From RBG-13-43-22 sp040755035 (lineage in GTDB: Bacteria > Desulfobacterota > RBG-13-43-22), in contig JBFMBU010000004.1 in assembly GCA_040755035.1 (NCBI GenBank), forward strand, positions 1 to 26,065: DNA of 26,065 nt. The letters run 5' to 3'. Positions within the stretch are counted from its first letter, which is position 1. Every line of letters starts with the position of its first letter. The position numbers and the translations under genes were made by a program. Shown piece after piece: positions 1 to 6,840 of the stretch. Below the pieces are notes generated by a model. The model had not been told where the DNA came from and ran no database searches. It saw only the letters and a program-made list of their open reading frames with translations.

Positions 1-1
1 C

Positions 2-727
2 CCTCCTTTAAGGGACTGGAAATTATACGGAGGAATCACTTCCAGTCAGGTGGATTACCGCGATCGAACCCTTTCCTCAGAGAAAGAAAACGGGCAGTTC
101 AATTCCCTGGTCTTCTCCATCGGATACGGGAAGGCGGTCCGGACCTTGGGGGGCTACGACAGCGGAGCCGGTGGCTTGGGACGGATTTTCGGAATGGGAA
201 TGGCCGGATTGGAAGAGAGTTTAAAACCACTTCCCAAAATAGAGACCAGTTGGGGGGTTCTGCTGACCATTGAGCGAGGGGATGAGTTGCTGGGATCAGA
301 CCGCAACTTTACCAAGGCTACGGCCCAGTTAAAGCATAATACGGTATTCCGCAATCGCGGCCATTTGGAAGCCGCTCTGAACGGCGCAGTCGGTTCGGAT
401 CTTCCGGAAAGCCGCCGTTTCGCCACCAACCGATTGAACGGATTGAAAGGGGTCTATGCCCGGGAATACCGAGGGGAGTCGCTGGCCGTGGCCACGGCCG
501 AATATTCCTATCCCTTGTTTCAGAACAGGGTGGGAGGACTGATCGGAAAGGGGTTCATGGACCTGGCCCTCTGCCGTCAGGATCAAAAAGAATGGGGCCG
601 GCAGGGCGTCGGCCTGGAGGTATCCTATAGGTTCTGGCGTTTTCCCCTGCCCTTGGGCCTGGGGATAACCTATAGTTTCGATGACCGCAACTGGCAATAT
701 TCCGCGGCCATGGGCGGGGTCTTCTAA
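2..727 (+). CDS. C-terminal part of an outer-membrane beta-barrel protein, probably Omp85/BamA-TamA type (5' truncated)
   Basis: The reading frame is open back to base 2, so the gene begins outside the window; a GTG at 50 is possible as a start but nothing supports it. What is seen is about 240 residues of alternating polar and hydrophobic strands with many Gly, Tyr, Phe and Arg residues, no long hydrophobic helix, and a C-terminal Phe, the usual end of outer-membrane barrels. The stretch around 455-525 (LKGVYAREYRGESLA, then AEYSYPLF) resembles the conserved RGY-like strand and following 'Eyr-pl' strand of Omp85-family surface antigens. By family knowledge such proteins insert or translocate polypeptides or lipids at the outer membrane. 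POTRA domains, if any, would lie upstream. Its stop overlaps the stop of the convergent MFS gene. The barrel class is fairly safe; the exact family is less so. Confidence 0.6.
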   Translation, partial: PPLRDWKLYGGITSSQVDYRDRTLSSEKENGQFNSLVFSIGYGKAVRTLGGYDSGAGGLGRIFGMGMAGLEESLKPLPKIETSWGVLLTIERGDELLGSDRNFTKATAQLKHNTVFRNRGHLEAALNGAVGSDLPESRRFATNRLNGLKGVYAREYRGESLAVATAEYSYPLFQNRVGGLIGKGFMDLALCRQDQKEWGRQGVGLEVSYRFWRFPLPLGLGITYSFDDRNWQYSAAMGGVF

Positions 728-1941
728 GATCGTTTCCTGAAAAATAGAACCAATACCGGAATAAAGAGGATCATAGCCCCGATGGCCAGGGAGAGGGGGG
801 CTCCGAAAAAATGGGCCACCACCCCGGCCTGAAAGGCCCCCACGGGCATGAACCCCATAAAGCCCAGGGTATAGAAACTCATAACCCTTCCTCTCAGTTC
901 ATTGGGTACCACCCCCTGGATATAGGTATTAATGGAAGCTACCTGGGTGACCACCCCCAGACCCAGCAAGGCCAGGGCCAGACAGGACCAGGAGAAACGG
1001 GTGGAAAAGGCGAAAAACAAAAGGGAGCCTACCACCAGCAGGGTGCTGTAGTAAATGAGTCTTATAAAATCGATACGCTGGCTGAACTGGGCCAGAAAAT
1101 AAGCCCCGATAAAGGAACCCAAACCGGAAAAGGCCATAAGGGTTCCCAGCCCTTGAGGCCCTACCTTGAGAATATCCTTGGCAAACACAGGCATCAGGAT
1201 GGCAAAGGGCATGACGAAGGTGGAGGTGATCATTACCATCAAAAGAGAATAGAAAACGTTTTTATTGTTTTTTATATAGCGGGCGCCGTCCATCAGGGCT
1301 TGTCCCACCGATCCGGCCATAGCCGCCCTGGCCGAAAAATCACCTTTTAAAAACCACATTCCCACAATGGCGGGAATAAAGGCCGCCCCATTCAGGTAAA
1401 AACAAAATTCTAATCCCACGGCCCCGACCAGAAACCCGGCCAAGGCCGGGCCGAGGATACGGGCAAAATTAAAGGCCAAAGAATTGAGAGCGATGGCGTT
1501 TCCCAGGGAACGGATATCGATCAGCTCAACGAAAAAGGCCATTCGGGCCGGGGAGTCCAGGGCATTGACCAGACCGCCGACAAAGGCGACAGCGCAGAGG
1601 TTCCAAAAACTGACCTGATTGGTGGAGATCAGGATGCCTACCAGAAAAGCGCCTGTTGAAAAGATGATTTGTGTCAAAACGAGCAATTTCTTGCGGTTGA
1701 AGTGATCGACGATGACCCCGGCGAAGGGACTTAAAACCAGGATCGGCAGTCCTCCCAGGGCATTGATCACCCCCAGGAGGAACTTGGAAGCGGTCAAATC
1801 ATAGACTAACCAGCCATGGGCGGTAATCTGCATCCAGATACCGATGAGGGAGATAAGCTGTAATATCCAGAAAAGGCGGAAATTACCATGACCGAGGGAG
1901 ACAAAAGCAGCGGGTATTCGTGTTGACGGGTTCATGGCCAT
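724..1941 (-). CDS. MFS transporter, MFS_3/EntS-like (drug or metabolite exporter class)
   Basis: A 405-residue integral membrane protein of the usual size for a 12-helix major facilitator. Hydrophobic segments run through the whole length. The loop after helix 2 carries a motif-A-like sequence (GVIVDHFNRKKLL), and a later loop carries NELRGRVMSF followed by a Gly/Pro-rich helix, typical of the MFS_3 group that includes enterobactin exporter EntS and macrolide efflux relatives. Expected role: proton-driven export of a small molecule across the inner membrane; the substrate cannot be told. Two ATG codons lie close together (1941 and 1935) and neither has a clear Shine-Dalgarno sequence. The gene lies 75 bases downstream of typA on the same strand, so it may be co-transcribed. 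Its stop overlaps that of the convergent barrel gene by a few bases, leaving no room for a separate terminator. Confidence 0.8.
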   Translation of the reverse strand: MAMNPSTRIPAAFVSLGHGNFRLFWILQLISLIGIWMQITAHGWLVYDLTASKFLLGVINALGGLPILVLSPFAGVIVDHFNRKKLLVLTQIIFSTGAFLVGILISTNQVSFWNLCAVAFVGGLVNALDSPARMAFFVELIDIRSLGNAIALNSLAFNFARILGPALAGFLVGAVGLEFCFYLNGAAFIPAIVGMWFLKGDFSARAAMAGSVGQALMDGARYIKNNKNVFYSLLMVMITSTFVMPFAILMPVFAKDILKVGPQGLGTLMAFSGLGSFIGAYFLAQFSQRIDFIRLIYYSTLLVVGSLLFFAFSTRFSWSCLALALLGLGVVTQVASINTYIQGVVPNELRGRVMSFYTLGFMGFMPVGAFQAGVVAHFFGAPLSLAIGAMILFIPVLVLFFRKRS

Positions 1942-2016
1942 GGCGGCAAAAAGGGTTGGGTGAGTTTTTTTTCTTTTTCGTTTATTGAATAAGACCGGAT
2001 TACCGGAAAGAGGACC

Positions 2017-3801
2017 CTATCGTCCCTTCATCTTTCGCAGACGGATGGAAAGGGGGGTGACTTCCACCTGTTCATCATCATTGATAAATTCCATGGCCTG
2101 TTCCAGGGTGAACCTTCGCGGCGGGACCAGGCGGAGGGCTTCGTCGGCACCGGCGGCCCGGATGTTGGTCAACTTTTTTTCCTTGGTGATATTCACCCAA
2201 AGATCCTCAGGTCGGGAGTTTTCCCCGACGATTAGACCGGGATAGACCGGATCTCCCGGATTGACGAAAATGACCCCTCGCGGTTGGAGATGAAAAATGG
2301 CATAGGTCACGGCCTTGCCCCCACGATCAGAGACCAGGACCCCGTTAGGCCGGGAGGGAATGGCCCCGGCAAAAGGGGTATGGCCGATGATCAGGGTGTT
2401 CAAGAGGCCCGTACCGCGGGTGTCGGTCAGAAACTGGCTGCGGAAGCCGATCAGTCCCCGGGTGGGAATTTCGAATTCCAACCGTACCCGGCCGGAACCG
2501 TGGTTGATCATCTTGGTCATCCGACCCCGACGGGCACTTAGTTTTTCGCTGACCACCCCGACGTGGTTTTCCGGGATGTCTATTACCGCCAGCTCCAATG
2601 GCTCCATCCGCTTTCCGTTCATTTCCCGGGTGATGATTCTGGGTTTGGACAAGGAAAGCTCGAATCCCTCCCGGCGCATCATTTCCACCAGCACAGCCAA
2701 TTGCAGTTCCCCACGGGCACTGACCTTGAAGGAATCGGGTTGATCGGTCTCTTCCACACCAATGCTCACATTATAAAGCAATTCCTTGTCCAATCGTTCC
2801 TTGATGTGGCGGGAGGTCAGCAGCCGCCCTTCTCTCCCGGCTAAGGGAGAGGTATTGACGGAAAAGATCATGGACAACGTCGGTTCCTCAACGGTGATGC
2901 TGGGCAAGGGGCGGGGATCTTCCGGATCGCCCAGGGTATCCCCGATAAAGACCTCGGCTGCCCCGGCCACGGCGGCAATATCCCCGGCCTCGATGGAATT
3001 TCTTTCCACCCTGATCAGTCCTTCATAGGAATAGACCTGGCTCAAAACGGATTTGCCGGTCAGCACTCCATTTTTCAATACTGCCACCTCTTTTCTGTGG
3101 GTCAGTCGTCCGCTGACTATTTTGCCGACAGCGATACGGCCCACATAATCGCTATAGTCCAGATTGGTGACCAGAAACTGAAGGGGAGCGGCCGGATCAC
3201 AGGAAGGGGCGGGAATAGCCCGGACAATAGCATCGAAGAGGGGAACCAGGTCTTGGCCTCTATCCTCCGGGTCGTTGAGGGCGATACCGGCCCGGGCATT
3301 GGTATAGAGGACCGGGAATTCCAATTGTTCTTCATCGGCCCCCAGATCGATGAAAAGATCGTAAATCTCATTCAGGACCTCCTTGATCCTCCGATCAGGG
3401 CGGTCGATTTTATTGATGACCACGATCGGGGGGAGCCTTCTTTCCAAGGCCTTGCCCAAAACAAAACGGGTTTGGGGCAAGGGGCCTTCGGTGGCGTCCA
3501 CCAGGAGCATGACCCCGTCGACCATGTTCAGGGTTCGCTCCACCTCTCCCCCGAAGTCGGCGTGGCCCGGGGTGTCGACGATATTGATTTTGACCCCTTT
3601 ATAGGAAATGGCCGTATTCTTGGCCATGATAGTGATGCCCTTTTCCCGCTCCAGATCGAGGCTGTCCATGACCCGCTCCATAACCTGTTGGTTTTCGCGG
3701 AATACCCCGCTTTGCCAGAGCATGGCGTCCACCAGGGTCGTTTTCCCGTGGTCCACATGAGCAATGATGGCCAGATTGCGCAAATCGTTTCGGCGGGACA
3801 T
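2017..3801 (-). CDS. typA: Translational GTPase TypA/BipA
   Basis: A 594-residue protein close to the family's usual length of about 600. The GTPase motifs are intact: P-loop AHVDHGKTT at residues 14-22, the G3 motif DTPGHADFGGEVERT, and G4 NKIDRPDRR. EF-G-like beta-barrel and domain III/V regions follow, and the C-terminal part contains the BipA-typical GRVRLEFEIPTRGLIGFRSQ block (about residues 445-465). Family role: a ribosome-binding GTPase related to EF-G and LepA that helps 50S assembly and translation under stress or cold. The ATG at 3801 starts directly before the conserved N-terminus (MSRRNDLRN), but the Shine-Dalgarno sequence is weak. It lies 80 bases downstream of the cyclophilin gene, on the same strand. 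Confidence 0.95.
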   Translation of the reverse strand: MSRRNDLRNLAIIAHVDHGKTTLVDAMLWQSGVFRENQQVMERVMDSLDLEREKGITIMAKNTAISYKGVKINIVDTPGHADFGGEVERTLNMVDGVMLLVDATEGPLPQTRFVLGKALERRLPPIVVINKIDRPDRRIKEVLNEIYDLFIDLGADEEQLEFPVLYTNARAGIALNDPEDRGQDLVPLFDAIVRAIPAPSCDPAAPLQFLVTNLDYSDYVGRIAVGKIVSGRLTHRKEVAVLKNGVLTGKSVLSQVYSYEGLIRVERNSIEAGDIAAVAGAAEVFIGDTLGDPEDPRPLPSITVEEPTLSMIFSVNTSPLAGREGRLLTSRHIKERLDKELLYNVSIGVEETDQPDSFKVSARGELQLAVLVEMMRREGFELSLSKPRIITREMNGKRMEPLELAVIDIPENHVGVVSEKLSARRGRMTKMINHGSGRVRLEFEIPTRGLIGFRSQFLTDTRGTGLLNTLIIGHTPFAGAIPSRPNGVLVSDRGGKAVTYAIFHLQPRGVIFVNPGDPVYPGLIVGENSRPEDLWVNITKEKKLTNIRAAGADEALRLVPPRRFTLEQAMEFINDDEQVEVTPLSIRLRKMKGR

Positions 3802-3881
3802 AAGGGATTACCAAATCAATTTCATTTTACTCGGTTGGCGATTCGAAGGAGACGCTGTTTCTGCCAGGTTGTCTCCGAAAA

Positions 3882-4364
3882 CTATTCAATGGTTACTTTC
3901 TCCATCACGACCTGGGAAAGAGGCCGGTCGTTGCCGTCGGTAGGACTGCAGGCGATAGTATTGACCACCTCCTGTCCTGCACTGACTTTTCCAAAAATGG
4001 TGTAATTGGGCGGAAGGGGATAATGGACATGCATAATAAAGAATTGGGAGCCGTTGGTGTTAGGACCGGCATTGGCCATGGCTACGGTCCCGGCTTTATA
4101 GCCTTCCCGATAGAGGGCCGAGGCGGCTTCGATCTCATCATCAAAACGCCCCCCCCAGGCCGATTGACCACCGCGTCCGGTTCCGGTGGGGTCCCCGCCT
4201 TGGATCATAAAGCCTTTGATTACCCTATGGAAAATGACTCCGTCATAGTATCCTTTTTGGGTCAAAGTGATGAAATTTTCGGTTGTTTTCGGGGCCTCCT
4301 GTTCCAACAGTTCAACGTGGATGGTCCCCTGATTGGTTTGAATAACAGCCTGGCGGTTGGCCAT
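3882..4364 (-). CDS. Peptidyl-prolyl cis-trans isomerase, cyclophilin type (cytosolic)
   Basis: A single-domain cyclophilin of 160 residues. Visible family motifs include FHRVIKGFMIQGGDPTGTGRGG with the catalytic Arg of FHR, then MANAGPNTNGSQFFI and PNYTIFGKV. It catalyses cis-trans isomerisation of prolyl bonds during protein folding. The start chosen is the ATG at 4364, because AAAGGAG lies about 8 bases upstream and the protein then begins MANRQAVIQT, directly before the first conserved strand. An in-frame ATG at 4439 would add 25 residues including a hydrophobic run (MNLLISFFPWVPFF) that could be mistaken for a signal peptide; I regard that extension as untranslated. Whether it is a PpiA or PpiB orthologue cannot be decided here. 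Confidence 0.92.
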   Translation of the reverse strand: MANRQAVIQTNQGTIHVELLEQEAPKTTENFITLTQKGYYDGVIFHRVIKGFMIQGGDPTGTGRGGQSAWGGRFDDEIEAASALYREGYKAGTVAMANAGPNTNGSQFFIMHVHYPLPPNYTIFGKVSAGQEVVNTIACSPTDGNDRPLSQVVMEKVTIE

Positions 4365-4411
4365 GATCGTTTCTCCTTTATCAGAAAAAAATGGTACCCA
4401 GGGAAAAAAGG

Positions 4412-4439
4412 ATATTAACAGGTTCATGAGGAAAGGCAA
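4412..4439 (-). promoter_or_regulatory. Possible sigma-70 promoter of the cyclophilin gene
   Basis: Read on the minus strand, TTGCCT (4439-4434) and TAATAT (4417-4412) are separated by 16 bases, each matching 4 of 6 consensus positions. The -10 box lies about 50 bases before the chosen ATG at 4364. This is weak and could be chance; it is listed because some promoter must lie in this interval. Confidence 0.25.
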
Positions 4440-4555
4440 GCAAAACCTGATACGGCCGTCCCGATAATAGGCCGTGGCCGAGATCCTGCTCTTTATTTAT
4501 AAAATGAACAATCAGCTTCCGGGTCCCTTGAGAACCCCCTAAAAATTTTTCCCGG

Positions 4556-4572
4556 GCGGAAATTTTTTCCGC
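4556..4572. repeat. Perfect inverted repeat upstream of motA promoter, candidate enhancer or operator
   Basis: GCGGAAA-TTT-TTTCCGC: seven-base arms around a three-base centre, directly after an AAAAATTTTT palindrome (4541-4550). Its centre lies about 140 bp upstream of the start site predicted from the sigma-54 promoter, within the usual range for an NtrC-type activator site. It could instead be an RNA hairpin ending an antisense transcript. Binding is inferred, not shown. Confidence 0.4.
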
Positions 4573-4676
4573 ATGAATTTGCTGCTTCGGCTCCCTCCTT
4601 CCCTTTTTCCAGGACCTTAAAAGCAAAAATCCATAGTCGTTACTGTGTTACGGCTTTACCGCACCAGGAGCTCACT

Positions 4677-4693
4677 CTGGCACAAGGATTGCT
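4677..4693 (+). promoter_or_regulatory. Sigma-54 (RpoN) -24/-12 promoter of motAB
   Basis: CTGGCACAAGGATTGCT fits the consensus YTGGCACGRNNNTTGCW at every fixed position except the eighth. The GG (4679-4680) and GC (4691-4692) doublets have exact spacing. Transcription would begin near 4704, giving a leader of about 44 bases that contains the TTGGAGG ribosome-binding site. Confidence 0.82.
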
Positions 4694-4747
4694 AATAATA
4701 GGGAAAAGTAAAAATATCGAACAACCCTCTTAAATTGGAGGCCTGTC

Positions 4748-5548
4748 ATGAACCCGCTGGTCACTATCATTGTTTCTGTAGGGATCTTCTTATTCCTGTT
4801 ACCCATCATCCGTCATACGGGACCGGAAATGTTTTTTAACCTTGACGCCCTGCTGATCATCTTCAGCGGAACCCTGATCGGATTGTTCGTCGGTTTTCCC
4901 ACCCGGCGGATCAGGATGGCCTGGGGACATATAAAGGAGGCCTTTCAGGAACCGGGAGACAAAGCGGTTCTGGTGAAAGATATCATGTGGATGGCCCGGA
5001 TGTATATAAAAGGGGAAATTCGTGAAATCGAAAACCACCGGGATGAAATCAGGGATGAATATTTCAAATTGGGGATGCGGCTGTTGATCAATCAACACAG
5101 TATGGAAGAAATCTATAAGGCACTGGAGCGGGAAAGCAGGGATCGGTCGGCTAGTTATCTTTTGAGTCAGAATGTGCTTAAGACGCTGGCCAAACTGACC
5201 CCGGCCCTGGGTCTGGCCGGGACCATTATCAGTTTGATCAAGATGTTTGATAAGTTCCAGTCTATTGAAACTATAACGCCCTTGATGGCTGTGGCCCTCA
5301 TGTCCACCTTCTATGGAGTGATCATCTCCAACCTGATCATGCTCCCTCTGAGTTCCAAATTAAAGGAAAGGGCCATACTCAATGAAACGATGATGGAGAT
5401 GAGCCTCGAGGGTCTGTTTGGCATCAGCCAGGGAGAACATCCCTTGAAAATTGAAGAGAGGCTGGTAGGCCTTGAAGCTCTTTCTGAGACCTCCCTTCCG
5501 CAGGGAGCAGACTCCCTGGTCTGGGGTGAGGTGAAAATCAATTCGTAG
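4748..5548 (+). CDS. motA: Flagellar motor stator protein MotA
   Basis: A 266-residue inner-membrane protein with four predicted membrane segments: two near the N-terminus (about residues 5-22 and 33-51) and two after the cytoplasmic loop (about 150-170 and 180-205). The loop is charged, and the segment LTPALGLAGTIISLIKMF carries the conserved Pro of the third helix; the fourth helix contains STFYGVIISNLIMLPLSSKL, typical of MotA. With MotB it forms the ion channel that drives rotation, its cytoplasmic loop pressing on FliG. The ATG at 4748 follows TTGGAGG at good spacing. It is the first gene of a two-gene operon behind the sigma-54 promoter at 4677. Whether protons or sodium ions drive it cannot be read with confidence. 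Confidence 0.94.
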   Translation: MNPLVTIIVSVGIFLFLLPIIRHTGPEMFFNLDALLIIFSGTLIGLFVGFPTRRIRMAWGHIKEAFQEPGDKAVLVKDIMWMARMYIKGEIREIENHRDEIRDEYFKLGMRLLINQHSMEEIYKALERESRDRSASYLLSQNVLKTLAKLTPALGLAGTIISLIKMFDKFQSIETITPLMAVALMSTFYGVIISNLIMLPLSSKLKERAILNETMMEMSLEGLFGISQGEHPLKIEERLVGLEALSETSLPQGADSLVWGEVKINS

Positions 5549-5592
5549 GCGGTTCCAAAGTCATTGATCTTTTATTAAAAAAGGAGCGAAGC

Positions 5593-6318
5593 ATGAAGAA
5601 ATATTTCTTAGAGAACAGGGAAAGTGCCTGGGCCAGAAATCGCTATTCGCTACGAAAAGCAGCCTCCATCGATTCTTCCGAGGATGAACAAAACTGGCTG
5701 ATCACCCTGAGCGATCTCATGTCCCTGTTATTGATATTTTTCATTGTCTTCGTCGCCCTGGCCAAGATACCGGTCGTTAAAAAAACAGTTCCATCCCCTC
5801 CGCTAACAGAGGAGAGCTCCCACCCGGCCGGCCCGGCACCTTCTGCAACCCTGATCAACACTATCCGCAGTGATATGGAGTCCAAGGTGACCAGCCTGGG
5901 TTTAGGGGAACAGGTCATGATCCAGGGCGGGCCGCAGGAAATTTTGATTTCCTTGAAAGACTATATCTCTTTTGCCAGCGGTGAGGCCGAGTTACTGAAA
6001 ACATCGCAACCGGTCCTGGACACCATCGCCGAGATCGTCGAAAGGTATCCCTCATTTCAGGTGGAGATCGATGGACACACTGACGACCAGCCCATTAAGA
6101 CCGGACCGTTTCCTTCCAACTGGGAGCTTTCGGTGGCTCGGGCCGCCAGCGTTTTAAGATACCTAATCAACCGCCGCGGGTTGGACCCTTCCCGTTTCAC
6201 CATAAAAGGCTATGGTGAACAACAACCTTTGACTTCCAACCAGACCCTGGAGCAAAGGGCCCAGAACCGGCGGGTGGAGATAAGATTGAAAAACCGCACC
6301 ATAACGGAACCGGTTTAA
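5593..6318 (+). CDS. motB: Flagellar motor stator protein MotB
   Basis: A 241-residue protein with a charged cytoplasmic N-terminus, one membrane segment (about residues 35-57) and a periplasmic OmpA-like peptidoglycan-binding domain (about 110-235). The ion-binding Asp is seen as Asp41 in WLITLSDLMSLLL. The OmpA-like domain shows DGHTDDQPI, NWELSVARAASVLRYL and RAQNRRVEIRL, the usual peptidoglycan-contact motifs. It anchors MotA to the wall and carries the ion. AAGGAG lies 6-7 bases before the ATG, and the gene begins 44 bases after motA. A Pro/Ser-rich linker (about 62-85) follows the membrane segment, where the plug normally lies. No clear terminator follows. Confidence 0.94.
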   Translation: MKKYFLENRESAWARNRYSLRKAASIDSSEDEQNWLITLSDLMSLLLIFFIVFVALAKIPVVKKTVPSPPLTEESSHPAGPAPSATLINTIRSDMESKVTSLGLGEQVMIQGGPQEILISLKDYISFASGEAELLKTSQPVLDTIAEIVERYPSFQVEIDGHTDDQPIKTGPFPSNWELSVARAASVLRYLINRRGLDPSRFTIKGYGEQQPLTSNQTLEQRAQNRRVEIRLKNRTITEPV

Positions 6319-6580
6319 AGGATGGTGACAGGGGAGGGGAAAAGCAAAAAAACTTCAAAATCCAAATGAAAATCGAAGAGGCCTATTGGTAGAAATCCGG
6401 CCCCGGAACCCCAAAAATATTAACCAGACGACTAGCATTCAACCCTTACGCCCAGCTCTCCGCCTTTTTTTCTTTTTTTGACAAACAAAGAATACGTTGG
6501 CAGACATCCGAAGAGGGAAAGGAGAGGAAAATCTATTCTGTTATTATAAGGAAAGATTTCTATCTTAAGGCAGGTCGCCT

Positions 6581-6597
6581 AAGAGGTCAAACCTCTT
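6581..6597. repeat. Perfect inverted repeat upstream of cheA promoter, candidate activator site
   Basis: AAGAGGT-CAA-ACCTCTT: seven-base arms around three bases. The centre lies about 153 bp upstream of the start predicted from the sigma-54 promoter, with the IHF site between them. A role as an enhancer for one of the two NtrC-type regulators in the window is inferred. The sequence does not match the repeat upstream of motA. Confidence 0.42.
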
Positions 6598-6682
6598 TAG
6601 CCAGTTTTCCGGGACCGGTTGGCTCTTGTCAAAAAAATGACTTTAAAAAAGAAATATCAGGAAGAGCAAAAAGAAGATTACT

Positions 6683-6695
6683 TAACTTATTGATT
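6683..6695 (-). promoter_or_regulatory. IHF binding site
   Basis: The minus strand reads AATCAATAAGTTA, an exact match to the IHF consensus WATCAANNNNTTR, in an AT-rich tract. Its centre is about 53 bp upstream of the predicted transcription start, where IHF usually bends DNA to bring an enhancer-bound activator onto sigma-54 polymerase. Confidence 0.55.
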
Positions 6696-6714
6696 AACAT
6701 AAATAATTATATTA

Positions 6715-6731
6715 CCGGTACGGTTATTGCA
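6715..6731 (+). promoter_or_regulatory. Sigma-54 (RpoN) -24/-12 promoter of the cheA operon
   Basis: CCGGTACGGTTATTGCA matches YTGGCACGRNNNTTGCW with two differences in the -24 box and a perfect TTGCA at -12; GG (6717-6718) and GC (6729-6730) have exact spacing. The predicted start is near 6742, about 100 bases before the cheA ATG. Confidence 0.7.
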
Positions 6732-6840
6732 AAAAACAAAAAAAATTCCTGAAACCAAGAATAGGTCTTTTTAGCAAAAGCTTCCGTTTTTTGTGGGAGA
6801 ATATCGAGGGAAACCAAGGTTCAACCAAAAGGAAAAAGCC

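Larger units (their letters stand above)
4365..4747. other. Intergenic region between divergent cyclophilin and motA genes
   Basis: No gene is credible in these 383 bases; the open frames present have unconvincing composition and no homology I recognise. The stretch holds a possible minus-strand sigma-70 promoter for the cyclophilin gene (4412-4439), an imperfectly spaced inverted repeat ACGGCC/GGCCGT (4452-4475), an AAAAATTTTT palindrome (4541-4550), the perfect inverted repeat at 4556-4572, and the sigma-54 promoter of motAB (4677-4693). A good ribosome-binding site, TTGGAGG, lies 7 bases before the motA ATG. Confidence 0.7.
6319..6840. other. Long upstream control region of the cheA operon
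   Basis: No gene is supported in these 522 bases. The first part is mixed in composition and contains a T-rich tract (6464-6480) without a hairpin before it, so I do not call a terminator for motAB. From about 6540 the sequence becomes AT-rich and holds, in order, a perfect inverted repeat (6581-6597), a consensus IHF site (6683-6695) and a sigma-54 promoter (6715-6731). This order is typical of enhancer, DNA bend and promoter in sigma-54 systems. The predicted transcript leader is about 100 bases. Confidence 0.65.

Noticed and set aside
4381..4626. Minus-strand frame of 81 codons upstream of the cyclophilin gene.
   Set aside because: It overlaps the proposed promoter and leader, has arbitrary composition and no homology; better seen as untranslated.
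6464..6483. T-rich tract followed by TTGACA, considered as a terminator for motAB or a sigma-70 promoter for cheA.
   Set aside because: No stem precedes the T-run, and no acceptable -10 box is found at 16-18 bases from TTGACA.
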